This document shows positions 9,279-18,118 of a stretch of 64,000 nt of DNA, piece after piece (position 1 is the stretch's first letter; each line of letters opens with the position of its first letter). A model generated the notes under the pieces. It was not told the origin of the DNA. It searched no databases and worked only from the letters and a program-made list of their open reading frames with translations. Source of the stretch: Mesorhizobium loti (GTDB lineage Bacteria; Pseudomonadota; Alphaproteobacteria; Rhizobiales; Rhizobiaceae); the NCBI RefSeq assembly GCF_002858745.1, contig NZ_PJRO01000006.1:248001-312000 (forward strand). Reading direction: 5' to 3'. The position numbers were made by a program, and so were the translations under genes.

Positions 9279-9302
9279 CTTCCGGACGCTTCTGTCCGGA
9301 AG
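9279..9302 (+). other. Hairpin between bamA and lpxD
   Basis: A 9-base perfect inverted repeat (cttccggac and its complement) with a 6-base loop lies 17 bases after the bamA stop and 35 bases before the preferred lpxD start. No U-tract follows, so it may be a processing or attenuation structure and not a full terminator. Confidence 0.45.
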
Positions 9303-9336
9303 GCCAAGGTCTGATTTGGCTGGATACCGCTCAGGA

Positions 9337-10389
9337 ATGACCGAACCGGTGTTTTTTGTGGCTTCGCGCCGGTTCACGGTGGCCGAGGTCGCGAATCTGA
9401 CCGGTTCGGCTTTGCCCAACGAGGCATATGCCGAGACCGTCATCGAGACGATCGCGTCTGCCACCGACACCAACGACAAAGCTCTGGTTTTCGTGGACGG
9501 CAAGCGTAACGTCGCTCTCATGTCGACGTTGAACGCTGCTGCAGTGCTTTGCTCCGCAGATATTGCCGACAAGGCGCCGGCGGGTGTCGCGGTGCTGATC
9601 AATCCACGGCCGCAGCAGGCTTTCGCCATGGTTGGCCGGTTGTTGTATCCCGATGCTTCCATACCTGTCGCGCTGACTTCAGAAACCGGCGTTTCACGCC
9701 ATGCCTTTGTCGACGATACTGCCCATGTTGAAGAGGGGGCCATCGTCGAGGCGGGTGCGGTGATCGGCGCCGGCGCATATGTCGGCAGTGGCACGGTCAT
9801 CGCTCCCAATGCTGCTATCGGCCGCAACTGCCGCATCGGCCGCGATGGGTATGTTGGGCCGGGTGCCAGTGTCCAATATGCCCTTGTCGGCAATCGGGTC
9901 GTTATCCATGGCGGAGCTCGTATCGGGCAGGACGGTTTCGGCTTTGCGGGGGGGGCCAAGGGCCCGGAACGCATGCCGCAGATCGGCCGGGTCATCATTC
10001 AGGACGACGTCGAGATCGGCTCCAACACCACGGTGGACCGCGGCGCCATGGCCGATACCGTGATCGGCGAAGCAACGAAAATCGACAATCTCGTGCAGAT
10101 TGCCCACAACGTGCGTATCGGCCGGGGGTGCATCATTGCCGGCCATTGCGGTCTCTCCGGTTCCGTGACATTAGGCGATTATGTCATGCTGGGTGGCCGC
10201 GTCGGCATTGCCGACCACATCACCGTGGGCGACAGGGTACAGGTGGCCGCGTCCTCCGGCTTGATGTATGACATTCCCGCGGGCGAGCGCTGGGCCGGCA
10301 TGCCCGCGCAGCCGATGCGTGATTTCTTCCGGGAGCTCTCGGCGATCCGCGCATTTACGAAGCATTCCAAGGGGGACAAGAATGGCTGA
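9337..10389 (+). CDS. lpxD: UDP-3-O-acylglucosamine N-acyltransferase
   Basis: Third step of lipid A synthesis: adds an N-linked hydroxyacyl chain to UDP-3-O-acylglucosamine. The 350-residue protein has the N-terminal uridine-binding domain (about 1-110), then many left-handed beta-helix hexapeptide repeats. The catalytic His is at 257 in QIAHNV, with GRVGIADH further on. A TTG at 9316 with AAGGT upstream is an alternative start; the ATG at 9337 is preferred because MTEPVFF fits the family N-terminus. Its end overlaps fabZ by 8 bases. Confidence 0.95.
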   Translation: MTEPVFFVASRRFTVAEVANLTGSALPNEAYAETVIETIASATDTNDKALVFVDGKRNVALMSTLNAAAVLCSADIADKAPAGVAVLINPRPQQAFAMVGRLLYPDASIPVALTSETGVSRHAFVDDTAHVEEGAIVEAGAVIGAGAYVGSGTVIAPNAAIGRNCRIGRDGYVGPGASVQYALVGNRVVIHGGARIGQDGFGFAGGAKGPERMPQIGRVIIQDDVEIGSNTTVDRGAMADTVIGEATKIDNLVQIAHNVRIGRGCIIAGHCGLSGSVTLGDYVMLGGRVGIADHITVGDRVQVAASSGLMYDIPAGERWAGMPAQPMRDFFRELSAIRAFTKHSKGDKNG

Positions 10390-10852
10390 TACGGCCGGTT
10401 CGACGCTCGAAGTCGTCGATCTGATCGGGCTGATGAAAATCCTGCCCCATCGTTATCCATTCCTGATGATCGACCGCATCATCGATATCGATGGTGACAA
10501 CTCCGCCACCGGCGTCAAGAATGTCACCGTCAACGAACCGCATTTCATGGGCCATTTTCCGGATCATCCGGTCATGCCGGGCGTGTTGATTCTGGAGGCG
10601 ATGGCGCAGACTGCTGGTGCCATCTGCATCCGCGCCGCAGGCGCGGAAAAGCCGTCGCTGGTCTATCTCTTGACCATTGACGGTGCCAAGTTTCGCAAGC
10701 CCGTCGTTCCGGGCGATCAGTTGCTGATCCATGTGCGCAAGCTCAAGAAGCGCGGCAATCTTTTGAAGTTCGCTTGTGAGGGCAAGGTCGAAGGCGTGGT
10801 CGTTGCCGAGGCTGAAGTTCAGGCGATGATGGTCGAAAACGAACGACCATAA
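10382..10852 (+). CDS. fabZ: 3-hydroxyacyl-ACP dehydratase FabZ
   Basis: Hot-dog fold dehydratase of type II fatty acid synthesis, converting (3R)-hydroxyacyl-ACP to trans-2-enoyl-ACP. The 156-residue protein has the [13 protein letters not shown] opening and the active-site motif with His58 ([11 protein letters not shown]) and Glu72 (LILEAMAQ). Its ATG lies inside the last codons of lpxD, which supports translational coupling. Its place between lpxD and lpxA is standard and lets the hydroxyacyl-ACP pool be shared between membrane phospholipid and lipid A synthesis. Confidence 0.96.
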   Translation: MADTAGSTLEVVDLIGLMKILPHRYPFLMIDRIIDIDGDNSATGVKNVTVNEPHFMGHFPDHPVMPGVLILEAMAQTAGAICIRAAGAEKPSLVYLLTIDGAKFRKPVVPGDQLLIHVRKLKKRGNLLKFACEGKVEGVVVAEAEVQAMMVENERP

Positions 10853-10865
10853 ATTTCAGGTACGC

Positions 10866-11699
10866 ATGACAACCGAGACCTTTATTCATCCAGCAGCCGT
10901 CGTTGAATCCGGCGCCCAGATCGGCGTCGGAGCCCGCATCGGTCCATTCTGCCACATCGAAGCGGATACAGTGGTTGGCGATAATGTCGAGCTGGTAAGC
11001 CATGTCTCCGTGCTTGGCGGCACGACCATCGGCGACGGCACCAAAGTATGGCCGATGACCGTGCTGGGCGGACCTCCGCAAAACACGAAGCACAAGGGTG
11101 GTCGCACGACGCTGGTTATCGGCACCAATTGCACCATTCGCGAAAACGTGACGATGCATCTCGGCACCGACAACAGCCGTGGCGAAACGACTATTGGTGA
11201 CAATGGCAATTTCCTTGCCTACGCGCATATCGGGCATGACAGCGTGGTCGGCAAAAATGCAACCTTTGCCAATGGCGCCACGCTGGGCGGCCATTGCGAG
11301 ATCGGAGACAATGTCTACATCGGTGGTCTGAGCGCGGTTCACCAGTTCGTGCGGGTCGGCGACAACGCCTTCCTGGCGGGTTGCTCGGCGTTCGTCGGCG
11401 ACGTGATTCCTTTTGCCATTGCAGTCGGCAACCGCGCCAGCCTGCGAGGCCTGAACATCGTTGGTCTGAAGCGTTCCGGCTTGCCGCGCTCCGAGATCTA
11501 CCTGCTGCGCAGGGCATACCGCATGATCTTTGACCGTTCCCGCACGGTTTCCGAGAACGTCGAGCTGGCCAGGGCTGAATTTTCTGCCTCACCGGCGGCG
11601 ATGAAAATCATCGACTTCATGACCAGCCGCGGCAAGCGGCATTATGCTGTGCCGCCGCTGAAAGGCGGGGCCGATGACGACGACGACGACGACAGCTGA
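10866..11699 (+). CDS. lpxA: Acyl-ACP--UDP-N-acetylglucosamine O-acyltransferase
   Basis: First enzyme of lipid A synthesis, moving a 3-hydroxyacyl chain from ACP to UDP-GlcNAc. The 277-residue protein is a left-handed beta-helix with hexapeptide repeats (IGVGARIGPF, VVGDNVELVSHVSV). Within AHIGHD, His124 corresponds to the catalytic His125 of E. coli LpxA. A helical C-terminus follows (LPRSEIYLLRRAYRMIF). The extreme end is an unusual run of seven aspartates encoded by a GAC repeat, which overlaps the lpxI start by 26 bases in another frame. Confidence 0.96.
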   Translation: MTTETFIHPAAVVESGAQIGVGARIGPFCHIEADTVVGDNVELVSHVSVLGGTTIGDGTKVWPMTVLGGPPQNTKHKGGRTTLVIGTNCTIRENVTMHLGTDNSRGETTIGDNGNFLAYAHIGHDSVVGKNATFANGATLGGHCEIGDNVYIGGLSAVHQFVRVGDNAFLAGCSAFVGDVIPFAIAVGNRASLRGLNIVGLKRSGLPRSEIYLLRRAYRMIFDRSRTVSENVELARAEFSASPAAMKIIDFMTSRGKRHYAVPPLKGGADDDDDDDS

Positions 11700-12585
11700 A
11701 GGCGCCGGCCGCCTTCAGCTTCCGCCAGGTGCCAGGGTCGGTATCATAGCCGGTGGCGGCAAGCTTCCGATCGATGTTGCAGATGGGCTCGACAAACAGG
11801 GCCACAAGCCGTTCGTCCTCATGGTCCAGGGCGAAGCTTTTCCAGAAAGCAAACTCGGACAATTCGAGCATCAATTGCTTCCGCTCGAAAATATCGGCTC
11901 TCTGCTCGGCATCCTAAAACGGCAGGGTATTACCCATGTCGTGCTCGCCGGGGAAATCAAACGACGGCCGCGGCTCGGCGCCATGCGCTTCAACTTCGGT
12001 CTCTTGGCCGTTGTTCCACTTGTGATTTCTGCCTTGGCGCGCGGCGATGACGGTCTCCTTAAAGTTGTCGTTCGCGGTCTCGAGACGCGCGGCTTCACCG
12101 TTGTTGGCGCGCATCAGATCGTTCCGAACCTGACCGCGAGCGAAGGGGCGATGACACGCGTTGCACCCTCCAAGGCCGACTGGAAGGATATCGATGCCGC
12201 CTATCGGGCTGCGATCGCCATTGGCGTGCTCGACATCGGCCAGGGTGCCGTGGCGATTGGTGGCCGCGGGATTGCGCTCGAAGGCATCGAGGGCACCGAC
12301 GGTTTGCTGGCGCGCGTGAAGGAATTGCGCGGCCATGGCCGACTGGCCGGCAAGAAGGGCGGAGTGCTGGTCAAATGTGCCAAACCCGGCCAGGAACTCA
12401 GGGTCGATCTGCCTTCCATCGGCGTGCAGACTGTTGAAGGCGCACATGCCGCCGGTCTTGCCGGCATTGCGGTCGAAGCGGGGCGTTCGCTGATCCTGGA
12501 CAGCGCCATGGTCGTTGCCAAGGCAGACGCGCTCGGCCTTTTCGTGGTTGGCCTGCCGCCGAAGGAGCGCACGCATGACGTCTGA
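11674..12585 (+). CDS. lpxI: UDP-2,3-diacylglucosamine pyrophosphatase LpxI
   Basis: Hydrolyses UDP-2,3-diacylglucosamine to lipid X; this is the DUF1009 enzyme that replaces LpxH in alphaproteobacteria. The 303-residue protein has the N-terminal GIIAGGGKLPIDVAD motif and the C-terminal substrate domain (TDGLLARVKELR, GGVLVKCAKPGQELRVDLPSIGVQTVE, near-terminal AGRSLILD). The ATG at 11674 gives a Met followed by six threonines from the GAC/ACG repeat shared with the lpxA tail; no other ATG, GTG or TTG is evident before GIIAGGG. It overlaps lpxB by 11 bases. Confidence 0.94.
   Translation: MTTTTTTAEGAGRLQLPPGARVGIIAGGGKLPIDVADGLDKQGHKPFVLMVQGEAFPESKLGQFEHQLLPLENIGSLLGILKRQGITHVVLAGEIKRRPRLGAMRFNFGLLAVVPLVISALARGDDGLLKVVVRGLETRGFTVVGAHQIVPNLTASEGAMTRVAPSKADWKDIDAAYRAAIAIGVLDIGQGAVAIGGRGIALEGIEGTDGLLARVKELRGHGRLAGKKGGVLVKCAKPGQELRVDLPSIGVQTVEGAHAAGLAGIAVEAGRSLILDSAMVVAKADALGLFVVGLPPKERTHDV
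11676..11693 (+). repeat. (GAC)6 microsatellite in the lpxA/lpxI overlap
   Basis: Six perfect GAC units lie inside the 26-base overlap of lpxA and lpxI. They encode Asp residues at the LpxA C-terminus and Thr residues at the LpxI N-terminus. Triplet gain or loss would stay in frame for both proteins. Confidence 0.9.
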
Positions 12586-13744
12586 ACCGCTCAAGGTCGC
12601 CATTGTGGCGGGCGAGGAGTCGGGCGATCTGCTAGGCGCCGATCTGGTCACTGCGCTGAAGGCAAAGACCGGTCGCGAGATCCTGCTCGTCGGCCTTGGC
12701 GGCCGCCATCTCCAGGCCCTCGGCCTCAATCCACCTTTCGACGCCAGCGAAATCGCCTTGATGGGTGTGAGCGCAGTGCTTGCCGGCCTGCCGCGCCTGA
12801 TCCGGCGTATCGGCCAGGTTGCGTCGCTGATTGCAGCCGAAAAGCCGGATTGCCTGATTACAATCGACAGCCCGGATTTTTCGCTGCGTGTGGCGAAAAA
12901 AGTACGAGCAGCCAATCCGAATATCCCGATCGTGCATTATGTCTGCCCGAGCGTGTGGGCCTGGCGGCCGGGCAGGGCGCCGGCGATGAAACACCACGTC
13001 GATCACATCCTCTGTATCCTGCCGTTCGAGGCGAAGGAATTGAAGCGCCTGGGCGGGCCGCAGGGGACCTATGTCGGCCACAGGCTGAGCCATGATGCCG
13101 ACGTTTTGTGCGCCGCCGCCGCGCAAGCCGCGCCCCGCGACCTTGGCGATGACCGGGAAAAGACACTGTTGCTTTTGCCGGGCTCGCGACGGGGTGAGGT
13201 GAGGAAGCTTCTCGAACCATTCGGAGAGACCGTCGCGGTGCTTGCCGAACGCGGACACAGGATGCGTTTGCTTCTGCCAACTGTGCCGCATGTCGCGGAG
13301 TTCGTACGAACGACTGTTTCCTCCTGGCCTCGGCAACCGGAAATCATTCTGGACGCAACACGTAAATGGCAAGCCTTCGGCGAAGCTGACGCCGCGTTGA
13401 TTGCGTCCGGTACCGTGTCGCTGGAATTGGCATTGTCTGGGGTTCCAATGGTGTCCACCTACAAGCTGGATCCAGTAGCCAGGCTCCTTCAGAAGCTCAT
13501 CACCGCTTGGTCGGCACTGTTGCCAAATCTGATCGCCGACCGCGCGCTGGTGACCGAATTCTACGACATCTACGTGCGGCCGCAGAACCTTGCCCGCCAG
13601 ATCGAAGCCTTGTGGTCGGACAGCGGTCTGCGTACCTGGCAAAAGGACGGATTTGGTGAGGTACGCCGTCGTATGGCGACGGACCGTCCAGCGGGTGAAC
13701 TCGCCGCCGAGGTGGTCCTGGCCGAAATTGGCAAGCGCCGCTAG
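12575..13744 (+). CDS. lpxB: Lipid-A-disaccharide synthase
   Basis: GT19 glycosyltransferase joining UDP-2,3-diacylglucosamine and lipid X into the lipid A disaccharide, acting at the inner face of the membrane. The 389-residue protein opens with VAIVAGEESGDLLGADL and carries LITIDSPDFSLRVAKKVR, HYVCPSVWAWRPGRA, LLLPGSRRGEV and the nucleotide-binding IASGTVSLELALSGVPMV. Length is normal. The ATG at 12575 lies within lpxI, giving an 11-base overlap. It ends the lpx group and is followed at once by a 99-bp intergenic repeat. Confidence 0.96.
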   Translation: MTSEPLKVAIVAGEESGDLLGADLVTALKAKTGREILLVGLGGRHLQALGLNPPFDASEIALMGVSAVLAGLPRLIRRIGQVASLIAAEKPDCLITIDSPDFSLRVAKKVRAANPNIPIVHYVCPSVWAWRPGRAPAMKHHVDHILCILPFEAKELKRLGGPQGTYVGHRLSHDADVLCAAAAQAAPRDLGDDREKTLLLLPGSRRGEVRKLLEPFGETVAVLAERGHRMRLLLPTVPHVAEFVRTTVSSWPRQPEIILDATRKWQAFGEADAALIASGTVSLELALSGVPMVSTYKLDPVARLLQKLITAWSALLPNLIADRALVTEFYDIYVRPQNLARQIEALWSDSGLRTWQKDGFGEVRRRMATDRPAGELAAEVVLAEIGKRR

Positions 13745-13840
13745 GGCGTTTCCGTTTTCACGGAAACGCGGAAACGCTCCAACTTTTTTGTTTTTACGCA
13801 ATTCCGGACGGAAAACCGTTACACACTTTTCCTGGAATTG
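13742..13840 (+). repeat. 99-bp intergenic repeat, copy A
   Basis: This segment is nearly identical to the reverse complement of 33859-33957: I see one substitution and two one-base length differences over 99 bases. It begins in the lpxB stop codon. Two successive hairpins can form: gcgtttccg with cggaaacgc at the left, and caattcc with ggaattg at the right, with a T-rich stretch between. As lpxB mRNA it could serve as a 3' stem-loop. It looks like a dispersed palindromic intergenic element and not a coding sequence. Confidence 0.85.
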
Positions 13841-13867
13841 TTCTAGCCCGCCGAATTTGTCCGTTTA

Positions 13868-14341
13868 GCTCCCGGAATCGGATTGAACGGCAGCGGGCTT
13901 GTTCTTCCAATCCCCTGTTGTGTTCCACCAGCGATTGGGATTCTTGCTGTCATCCAGGCCCTTCGATCTGCTGGTGAGGATCGTCTGGAGGCGGATCACG
14001 GGCTCCTGGTAGCTATGGGTGTGGAAGATCGCCTCGACCACTCTCCCGGCCAGTTCCTGATCCTCAGGCATTTCAAAGAACACGTCGACGACACCCGGTC
14101 GTTTGCGCAGCTCTGTTTCCGGCCCTGCTGCCGCGCCTTGCAGCGGACGATAGCGCTCTACTCCCGCTGCGGACTGATAGGAATTGTTGTCATATTTACC
14201 CAGGGCCAGCGGGACGATCGTCGTGACTGCTATCATAATGCGGTCGACGTCTTCGGTCGGCGCTTGAAACGTCACCAACAGCTTGGGTTGTAAAGTGACG
14301 GGCCGGGTTTCGAATGCGCTCAACATCTCGGCTTGCTCCAT
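13868..14341 (-). CDS. NIF3/YqfO insert-domain (CutA/PII-like) protein
   Basis: A 158-residue protein. Its core, from about residue 20 to 125, resembles the PII/CutA-like insert found inside some NIF3 (YqfO) proteins: KLLVTFQAPTEDVDRIM, then GKYDNNSYQSAAGVERYRPLQG, then VVDVFFEM and AIFHTHSYQEPVIRLQ. The flanking NIF3 catalytic halves are absent, so this is a stand-alone domain. Stand-alone members are widespread and of unknown role; some are misannotated as RtxA toxin. It lies downstream of doxX on the same strand, separated by two hairpins. No signal peptide or membrane segment is seen. Confidence 0.65.
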
Positions 14342-14370
14342 GAACGAAGAAACAGCCTGAGACTAACTGC

Positions 14371-14400
14371 GCCATCCTGACAGGCTAGAGTCAGGATGGC
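14371..14400. other. Hairpin upstream of the NIF3-insert gene
   Basis: An 11-base perfect inverted repeat (gccatcctgac and its complement) with an 8-base loop lies 30 bases before the start of the minus-strand NIF3-insert gene. It is just beyond the doxX terminator, so it could be a leader structure or a second terminator hairpin. Confidence 0.45.
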
Positions 14401-14417
14401 TCATCCCATGAAAGAAA

Positions 14418-14442
14418 ACAGCCGGCCTTTCGGGCCGGCTGT
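14418..14442 (-). terminator. Rho-independent terminator of doxX
   Basis: A 10-base perfect GC-rich stem (acagccggcc and its complement) with a five-base loop. Read on the minus strand it is followed by a T-rich tail (ttttcttt), 27 bases after the DoxX stop. Confidence 0.8.
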
Positions 14443-14469
14443 TGATTCAAGATCGGCATTCGAATTCGG

Positions 14470-14862
14470 TCATTTGTTCTTGCCAAGCACGGCATCGACG
14501 CTCCACGGGCCGGGACCGGCCGCAGCGATGTAGAGGAAGGCGAAGCAGAACAGCATCGCGGCCTCTCCGCCGTTGAGCGCGGGGAAGAAATTCTCAGGCG
14601 CATGGGCAATGAAATAGGCAAAGGCCATCAGGCCGGAAAGGATGAAAGCCACCGGGCGAGAGAACAGGCCGATGACAAGAAGGATGCCGCCGACGATCTC
14701 CAGCACCGCAGCCGTCGTGGTCATGCCGTTCAGCGGGTAGGGGAATGGAGCCGGCCAGCCGAGCAGTTTCATGGTGCCGTGCGTCAAGAACGTGCCTGCA
14801 GTGAGAATGCGCAGGATGCTCAACAAATGCGGCGCCCACGGCCGCAAGAAACCAAATTGCAT
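14470..14862 (-). CDS. DoxX family membrane protein
   Basis: A 130-residue inner-membrane protein with four hydrophobic helices, typical of DoxX/YphA proteins: ILRILTAGTFLTHGTMKLLGWP, AAVLEIVGGILLVIGLFSRPVAF, LSGLMAFAYFIAHAP and MLFCFAFLYIAAAGPGPWSVD. The LTHGTMKL-GWP and GPGPWSVD motifs are family hallmarks. Some relatives take part in thiosulfate oxidation or redox homeostasis; here the role is unknown. The frame extends upstream, but the ATG at 14862 has GAGGG eight bases ahead and gives the family N-terminus. It has its own terminator. Confidence 0.9.
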   Translation of the reverse strand: MQFGFLRPWAPHLLSILRILTAGTFLTHGTMKLLGWPAPFPYPLNGMTTTAAVLEIVGGILLVIGLFSRPVAFILSGLMAFAYFIAHAPENFFPALNGGEAAMLFCFAFLYIAAAGPGPWSVDAVLGKNK

Positions 14863-15082
14863 AATATCCCTCAATGTCTTGGTTGAATGTGTTCGGTCGA
14901 TCAATGCAGCGTTTGCCGCCGAACCGCACGTAGCGGGGATTTGTGGCATTAACCACCGGCGCCTGGTCACATGACAGCAACCTCAAATCAACTGTTGTTG
15001 AGCCTGTCGTGATGTCGGTTCCCTATCGAAGGGCGTGAGGTGTAGTCGCAGCCGGCCTTTTTGGCCTCCCGGCAAACGAAAA

Positions 15083-15112
15083 CCGCCCCTGATGCGATCG
15101 CATCAGGGGCGG
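15083..15112 (-). terminator. gltA terminator, perfect 30-bp palindrome
   Basis: A 15-base half-site (ccgcccctgatgcga) is followed directly by its exact complement, giving a perfect palindrome. On the minus strand it is followed by ttttcgttt. It lies 26 bases beyond the gltA stop and is a strong intrinsic terminator. Confidence 0.85.
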
Positions 15113-15138
15113 CCAACAATCAGCAGGAACGTGAACGA

Positions 15139-16428
15139 TCAGCGCTTGGCGATGGGCACATAGTCGCGCTCGGGTGCGCCGGTATAAAGCTGGCGTGGAC
15201 GCCCGATCTTCTGATGCGGATCCTCGATCATCTCCTTCCACTGTGCGATCCAGCCGACGGTGCGCGCGACCGCGAACAGCACTGTGAACATGGTGGTCGG
15301 GAAGCCGAGCGCCTTCAACGTGATGCCGGAATAGAAATCGATGTTCGGATAGAGCTTCTTCTCGATGAAATACTCATCGGTGAGCGCGATCCTTTCGAGC
15401 TCGATCGCCACGTCGAGCGTCGGATCGTCCTTAATGCCAAGTTCACCCAGCACTTCGTGCGTGGTCTTCTGCATGATCTTGGCGCGCGGATCGTAGTTCT
15501 TGTAGACGCGGTGGCCGAAGCCCATCAGCCGGAACGGGTCGTTCTTGTCCTTGGCGCGGGCGATGAATTCCGGAATGCGGTCGACACTGCCGATCTCGGA
15601 CAGCATGTTGAGCGCCGCCTCGTTGGCGCCGCCATGCGCGGGCCCCCACAGGCAGGCGATGCCGGCAGCGATACAAGCGAAGGGATTGGCGCCCGAGGAG
15701 CCGGCCAGGCGCACCGTCGAAGTCGAGGCGTTCTGCTCATGGTCGGCGTGCAGGATGAAGATGCGCTCCATCGCGCGCGCCAGCACCGGATTGACCTTGT
15801 ACTCCTCGCAAGGCACAGCAAAGCACATATGCAGGAAGTTGGCGGCAAAGTTCAGCTCGTTCTTCGGGTAAACGAAGGGCTGGCCGATGTGGTATTTGTA
15901 GGCCATCGCCGCGATCGTCGGCATCTTGGCGATCAGGCGCACCGACGCGACCATGCGCTGGTACGGGTCGGAAATGTCGGTCGAGTCGTGATAGAAGGCC
16001 GACAGTGCGCCGACCACGCCGCACATGACCGCCATCGGGTGCGCGTCGCGGCGGAAGCCGGTGAAGAACCGGGTCATCTGTTCATGCACCATGGTGTGGC
16101 GCGTGACGCGGTAGTCGAAATCGTCCTTCTGCGCCTTGGTCGGCAGTTCGCCGTAGAGCAGCAGGTAGCAGACTTCCAGGAAATCGCCATGCTCCGCGAG
16201 CTGGTCGATCGGGTAACCGCGATGCAAGAGCACGCCAGCATCGCCATCGATGTAGGTGATTGCCGACTCGCAGCTCGCCGTCGACGTGAAGCCGGGATCG
16301 TAGGTGAAAGCGCCGGTGGTCGAATACAGCGCGCCGATGTCGATCACATCCGGACCAACCGAACCGCTTCGGACTTTGAACTCGTGCGTCTTGCCATCGA
16401 GCTCCAGTTTTGCCGTCTGTCCGGTCAT
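15139..16428 (-). CDS. gltA: Citrate synthase
   Basis: Condenses oxaloacetate and acetyl-CoA to citrate, opening the TCA cycle. The 429-residue protein is the type II (hexameric, NADH-sensitive type) bacterial enzyme by length. It shows the N-terminal sheet domain ([13 protein letters not shown]), [17 protein letters not shown], the active-site region [15 protein letters not shown] and [12 protein letters not shown], then [14 protein letters not shown] with the catalytic His, and a late Asp (PNIDFYSGI). The frame is open 12 codons further, but AAGGAG lies just upstream of the ATG at 16428. A strong palindromic terminator follows. gltX lies upstream on the same strand about 180 bases away. Confidence 0.97.
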   Translation of the reverse strand: MTGQTAKLELDGKTHEFKVRSGSVGPDVIDIGALYSTTGAFTYDPGFTSTASCESAITYIDGDAGVLLHRGYPIDQLAEHGDFLEVCYLLLYGELPTKAQKDDFDYRVTRHTMVHEQMTRFFTGFRRDAHPMAVMCGVVGALSAFYHDSTDISDPYQRMVASVRLIAKMPTIAAMAYKYHIGQPFVYPKNELNFAANFLHMCFAVPCEEYKVNPVLARAMERIFILHADHEQNASTSTVRLAGSSGANPFACIAAGIACLWGPAHGGANEAALNMLSEIGSVDRIPEFIARAKDKNDPFRLMGFGHRVYKNYDPRAKIMQKTTHEVLGELGIKDDPTLDVAIELERIALTDEYFIEKKLYPNIDFYSGITLKALGFPTTMFTVLFAVARTVGWIAQWKEMIEDPHQKIGRPRQLYTGAPERDYVPIAKR

Positions 16429-16605
16429 CGCAAACTCCTTCTTGTTCCCTGGTCTGCAGGCCAAGACGATCCGCTACGCGGAACGCTCCAAGCCCTTGAA
16501 ATGCACGAGATTACAGCCGCCGGGATAATTAGGGCTGATTGATCCGGCGGCAATGTTGCACCGCAAAAGAAACCTTTCAATGCTAAAGTTCTTGGACCAG
16601 AACTC

Positions 16606-18027
16606 CTAATCGATTTGATCCGCGATGCGAGCGAGACTTTCGTCACGGCCGAGCACCGCGAGCACATCAAAAACGCCTGGCGACGTGCTGCGGCCGGTCA
16701 ATGCGGCGCGCAAAGGCTGCGCAACCTTGCCGAGTTTGACGCCTGCCGTTTCGGCATAGGCGCGCACGGCGGCTTCCGTGGCCGCGACAGTCCACTCGCC
16801 AAGTGCCTGGAAATGGCCAAGCACTGCCTTGAGAACGGCCTTGGCGTCGGCATCGAGCAGCGAGGCTGCCTTCTCATCCAGCTGCAACGGGCGCTGGGCG
16901 GCAATGAAATACAGGCTCTCCGCAAGCTCGACCAACGTCTTGGCGCGCTCCTTCAGGCCGGGCATCGCCTGCAGCACCTGGGCTTGCTTCTTCTCGTCCA
17001 TCTGGGCGGCCAGCGCCTCGCCGTTCGGCAGGTAAGGCAATGTGCCGAAAAACACCTTGGTCAGTGCCGCATCATCCATGCCACGCATGTGGACGCCGTT
17101 CAGCGCCTCGAGTTTGGCGAAGTCAAAGCGAGCTGCACCCTTGTTGACGTCGACGATGTCGAACCACGACACCATCTGCTCGATCGACATGACCTCGTCA
17201 TCGCCATGGCTCCAGCCGAGGCGGGAGAGATAGTTGAGCAGCGCCTCCGGCAGGTAACCCATGGCGCGATAGGCCTCAACGCCGAGCGCACCGTGGCGCT
17301 TCGACAGCTTGGCGCCATCGGCGCCATGGATCAGTGGGATATGCGCCATCTTCGGCACATCCCAGCCCATGGCGCGGTAGATCGCGGTCTGGCGCGCGGC
17401 ATTGGTCAAATGGTCGTCGCCGCGAATGATGTGGGTGACGCCCATGTCGTGGTCGTCGACGACCACGGCGTGCATGTAGGTCGGCACGCCGTCTGAGCGC
17501 AGGATGATGAAATCGTCGAGATCCTTGTTGGGAAAGCGCACTTCGCCCTGCACGAGGTCGTTGACGACGGTCTCGCCCTCGCGCGGCACCTTGATGCGGA
17601 TCGCACCGGCGGCACCCTTCGGCGCCTCGGAAACATCCCGGTCGCGCCAATGGCCGTTGTAGCGTGGCGGCAATCCCTGCGCGCGGGCGGCTTCACGCAT
17701 AGCGTCCAGCTCGGCTGGCGTCTCATAAGCGTAGTAGGCCTTGCCCAACCGCACCAGCTCCTCGGCTACTTCCCGGTGTCGCGCGGCGCGCTGGAACTGC
17801 GAAATTGCCTCGCCGTCCCAGGTGAGGCCGAGCCAGGTCAACCCATCGAGAATGGCTGCAGTGGCGGCTTCGGTCGAACGTTCGCGATCGGTGTCTTCGA
17901 TGCGCAGCAGCATCTTGCCATTGGTGTGCTGGGCATAAAGCCAATTGAACAGCGCAGTGCGCGCGCCGCCGATGTGCAGATAACCGGTGGGGGAGGGAGC
18001 GAAACGGGTTACGACCTGATCGGACAT
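16606..18027 (-). CDS. gltX: Glutamate--tRNA ligase
   Basis: Class I aminoacyl-tRNA synthetase charging tRNA-Glu, and likely tRNA-Gln in organisms that use GatCAB. The 473-residue protein has the HIGH-type motif HIGG at 18-21 ([20 protein letters not shown]) and the KMSKS-type KLSKR at 240-244. The catalytic insert ([22 protein letters not shown]) and an all-helical anticodon-binding C-terminus follow. The reading frame is open upstream to 18174, but [15 protein letters not shown] from the ATG at 18027 is the family N-terminus. comEC is divergent, 91 bases away. Confidence 0.96.
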   Translation of the reverse strand: MSDQVVTRFAPSPTGYLHIGGARTALFNWLYAQHTNGKMLLRIEDTDRERSTEAATAAILDGLTWLGLTWDGEAISQFQRAARHREVAEELVRLGKAYYAYETPAELDAMREAARAQGLPPRYNGHWRDRDVSEAPKGAAGAIRIKVPREGETVVNDLVQGEVRFPNKDLDDFIILRSDGVPTYMHAVVVDDHDMGVTHIIRGDDHLTNAARQTAIYRAMGWDVPKMAHIPLIHGADGAKLSKRHGALGVEAYRAMGYLPEALLNYLSRLGWSHGDDEVMSIEQMVSWFDIVDVNKGAARFDFAKLEALNGVHMRGMDDAALTKVFFGTLPYLPNGEALAAQMDEKKQAQVLQAMPGLKERAKTLVELAESLYFIAAQRPLQLDEKAASLLDADAKAVLKAVLGHFQALGEWTVAATEAAVRAYAETAGVKLGKVAQPLRAALTGRSTSPGVFDVLAVLGRDESLARIADQID

Positions 18028-18118
18028 GAAACTCTCGGGAAGAAGCGCAGGCGCGCGGACTTTCGTTGTTTGGGCGTTCATGTAGCATAGGAGGTCAGGG
18101 GCGCAAGGGGCAGACCCG

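Noticed and set aside
15061..16542. A 493-codon plus-strand open frame opposite gltA
   Set aside because: Shadow of citrate synthase, rich in Arg, His and Val as expected for antisense translation.
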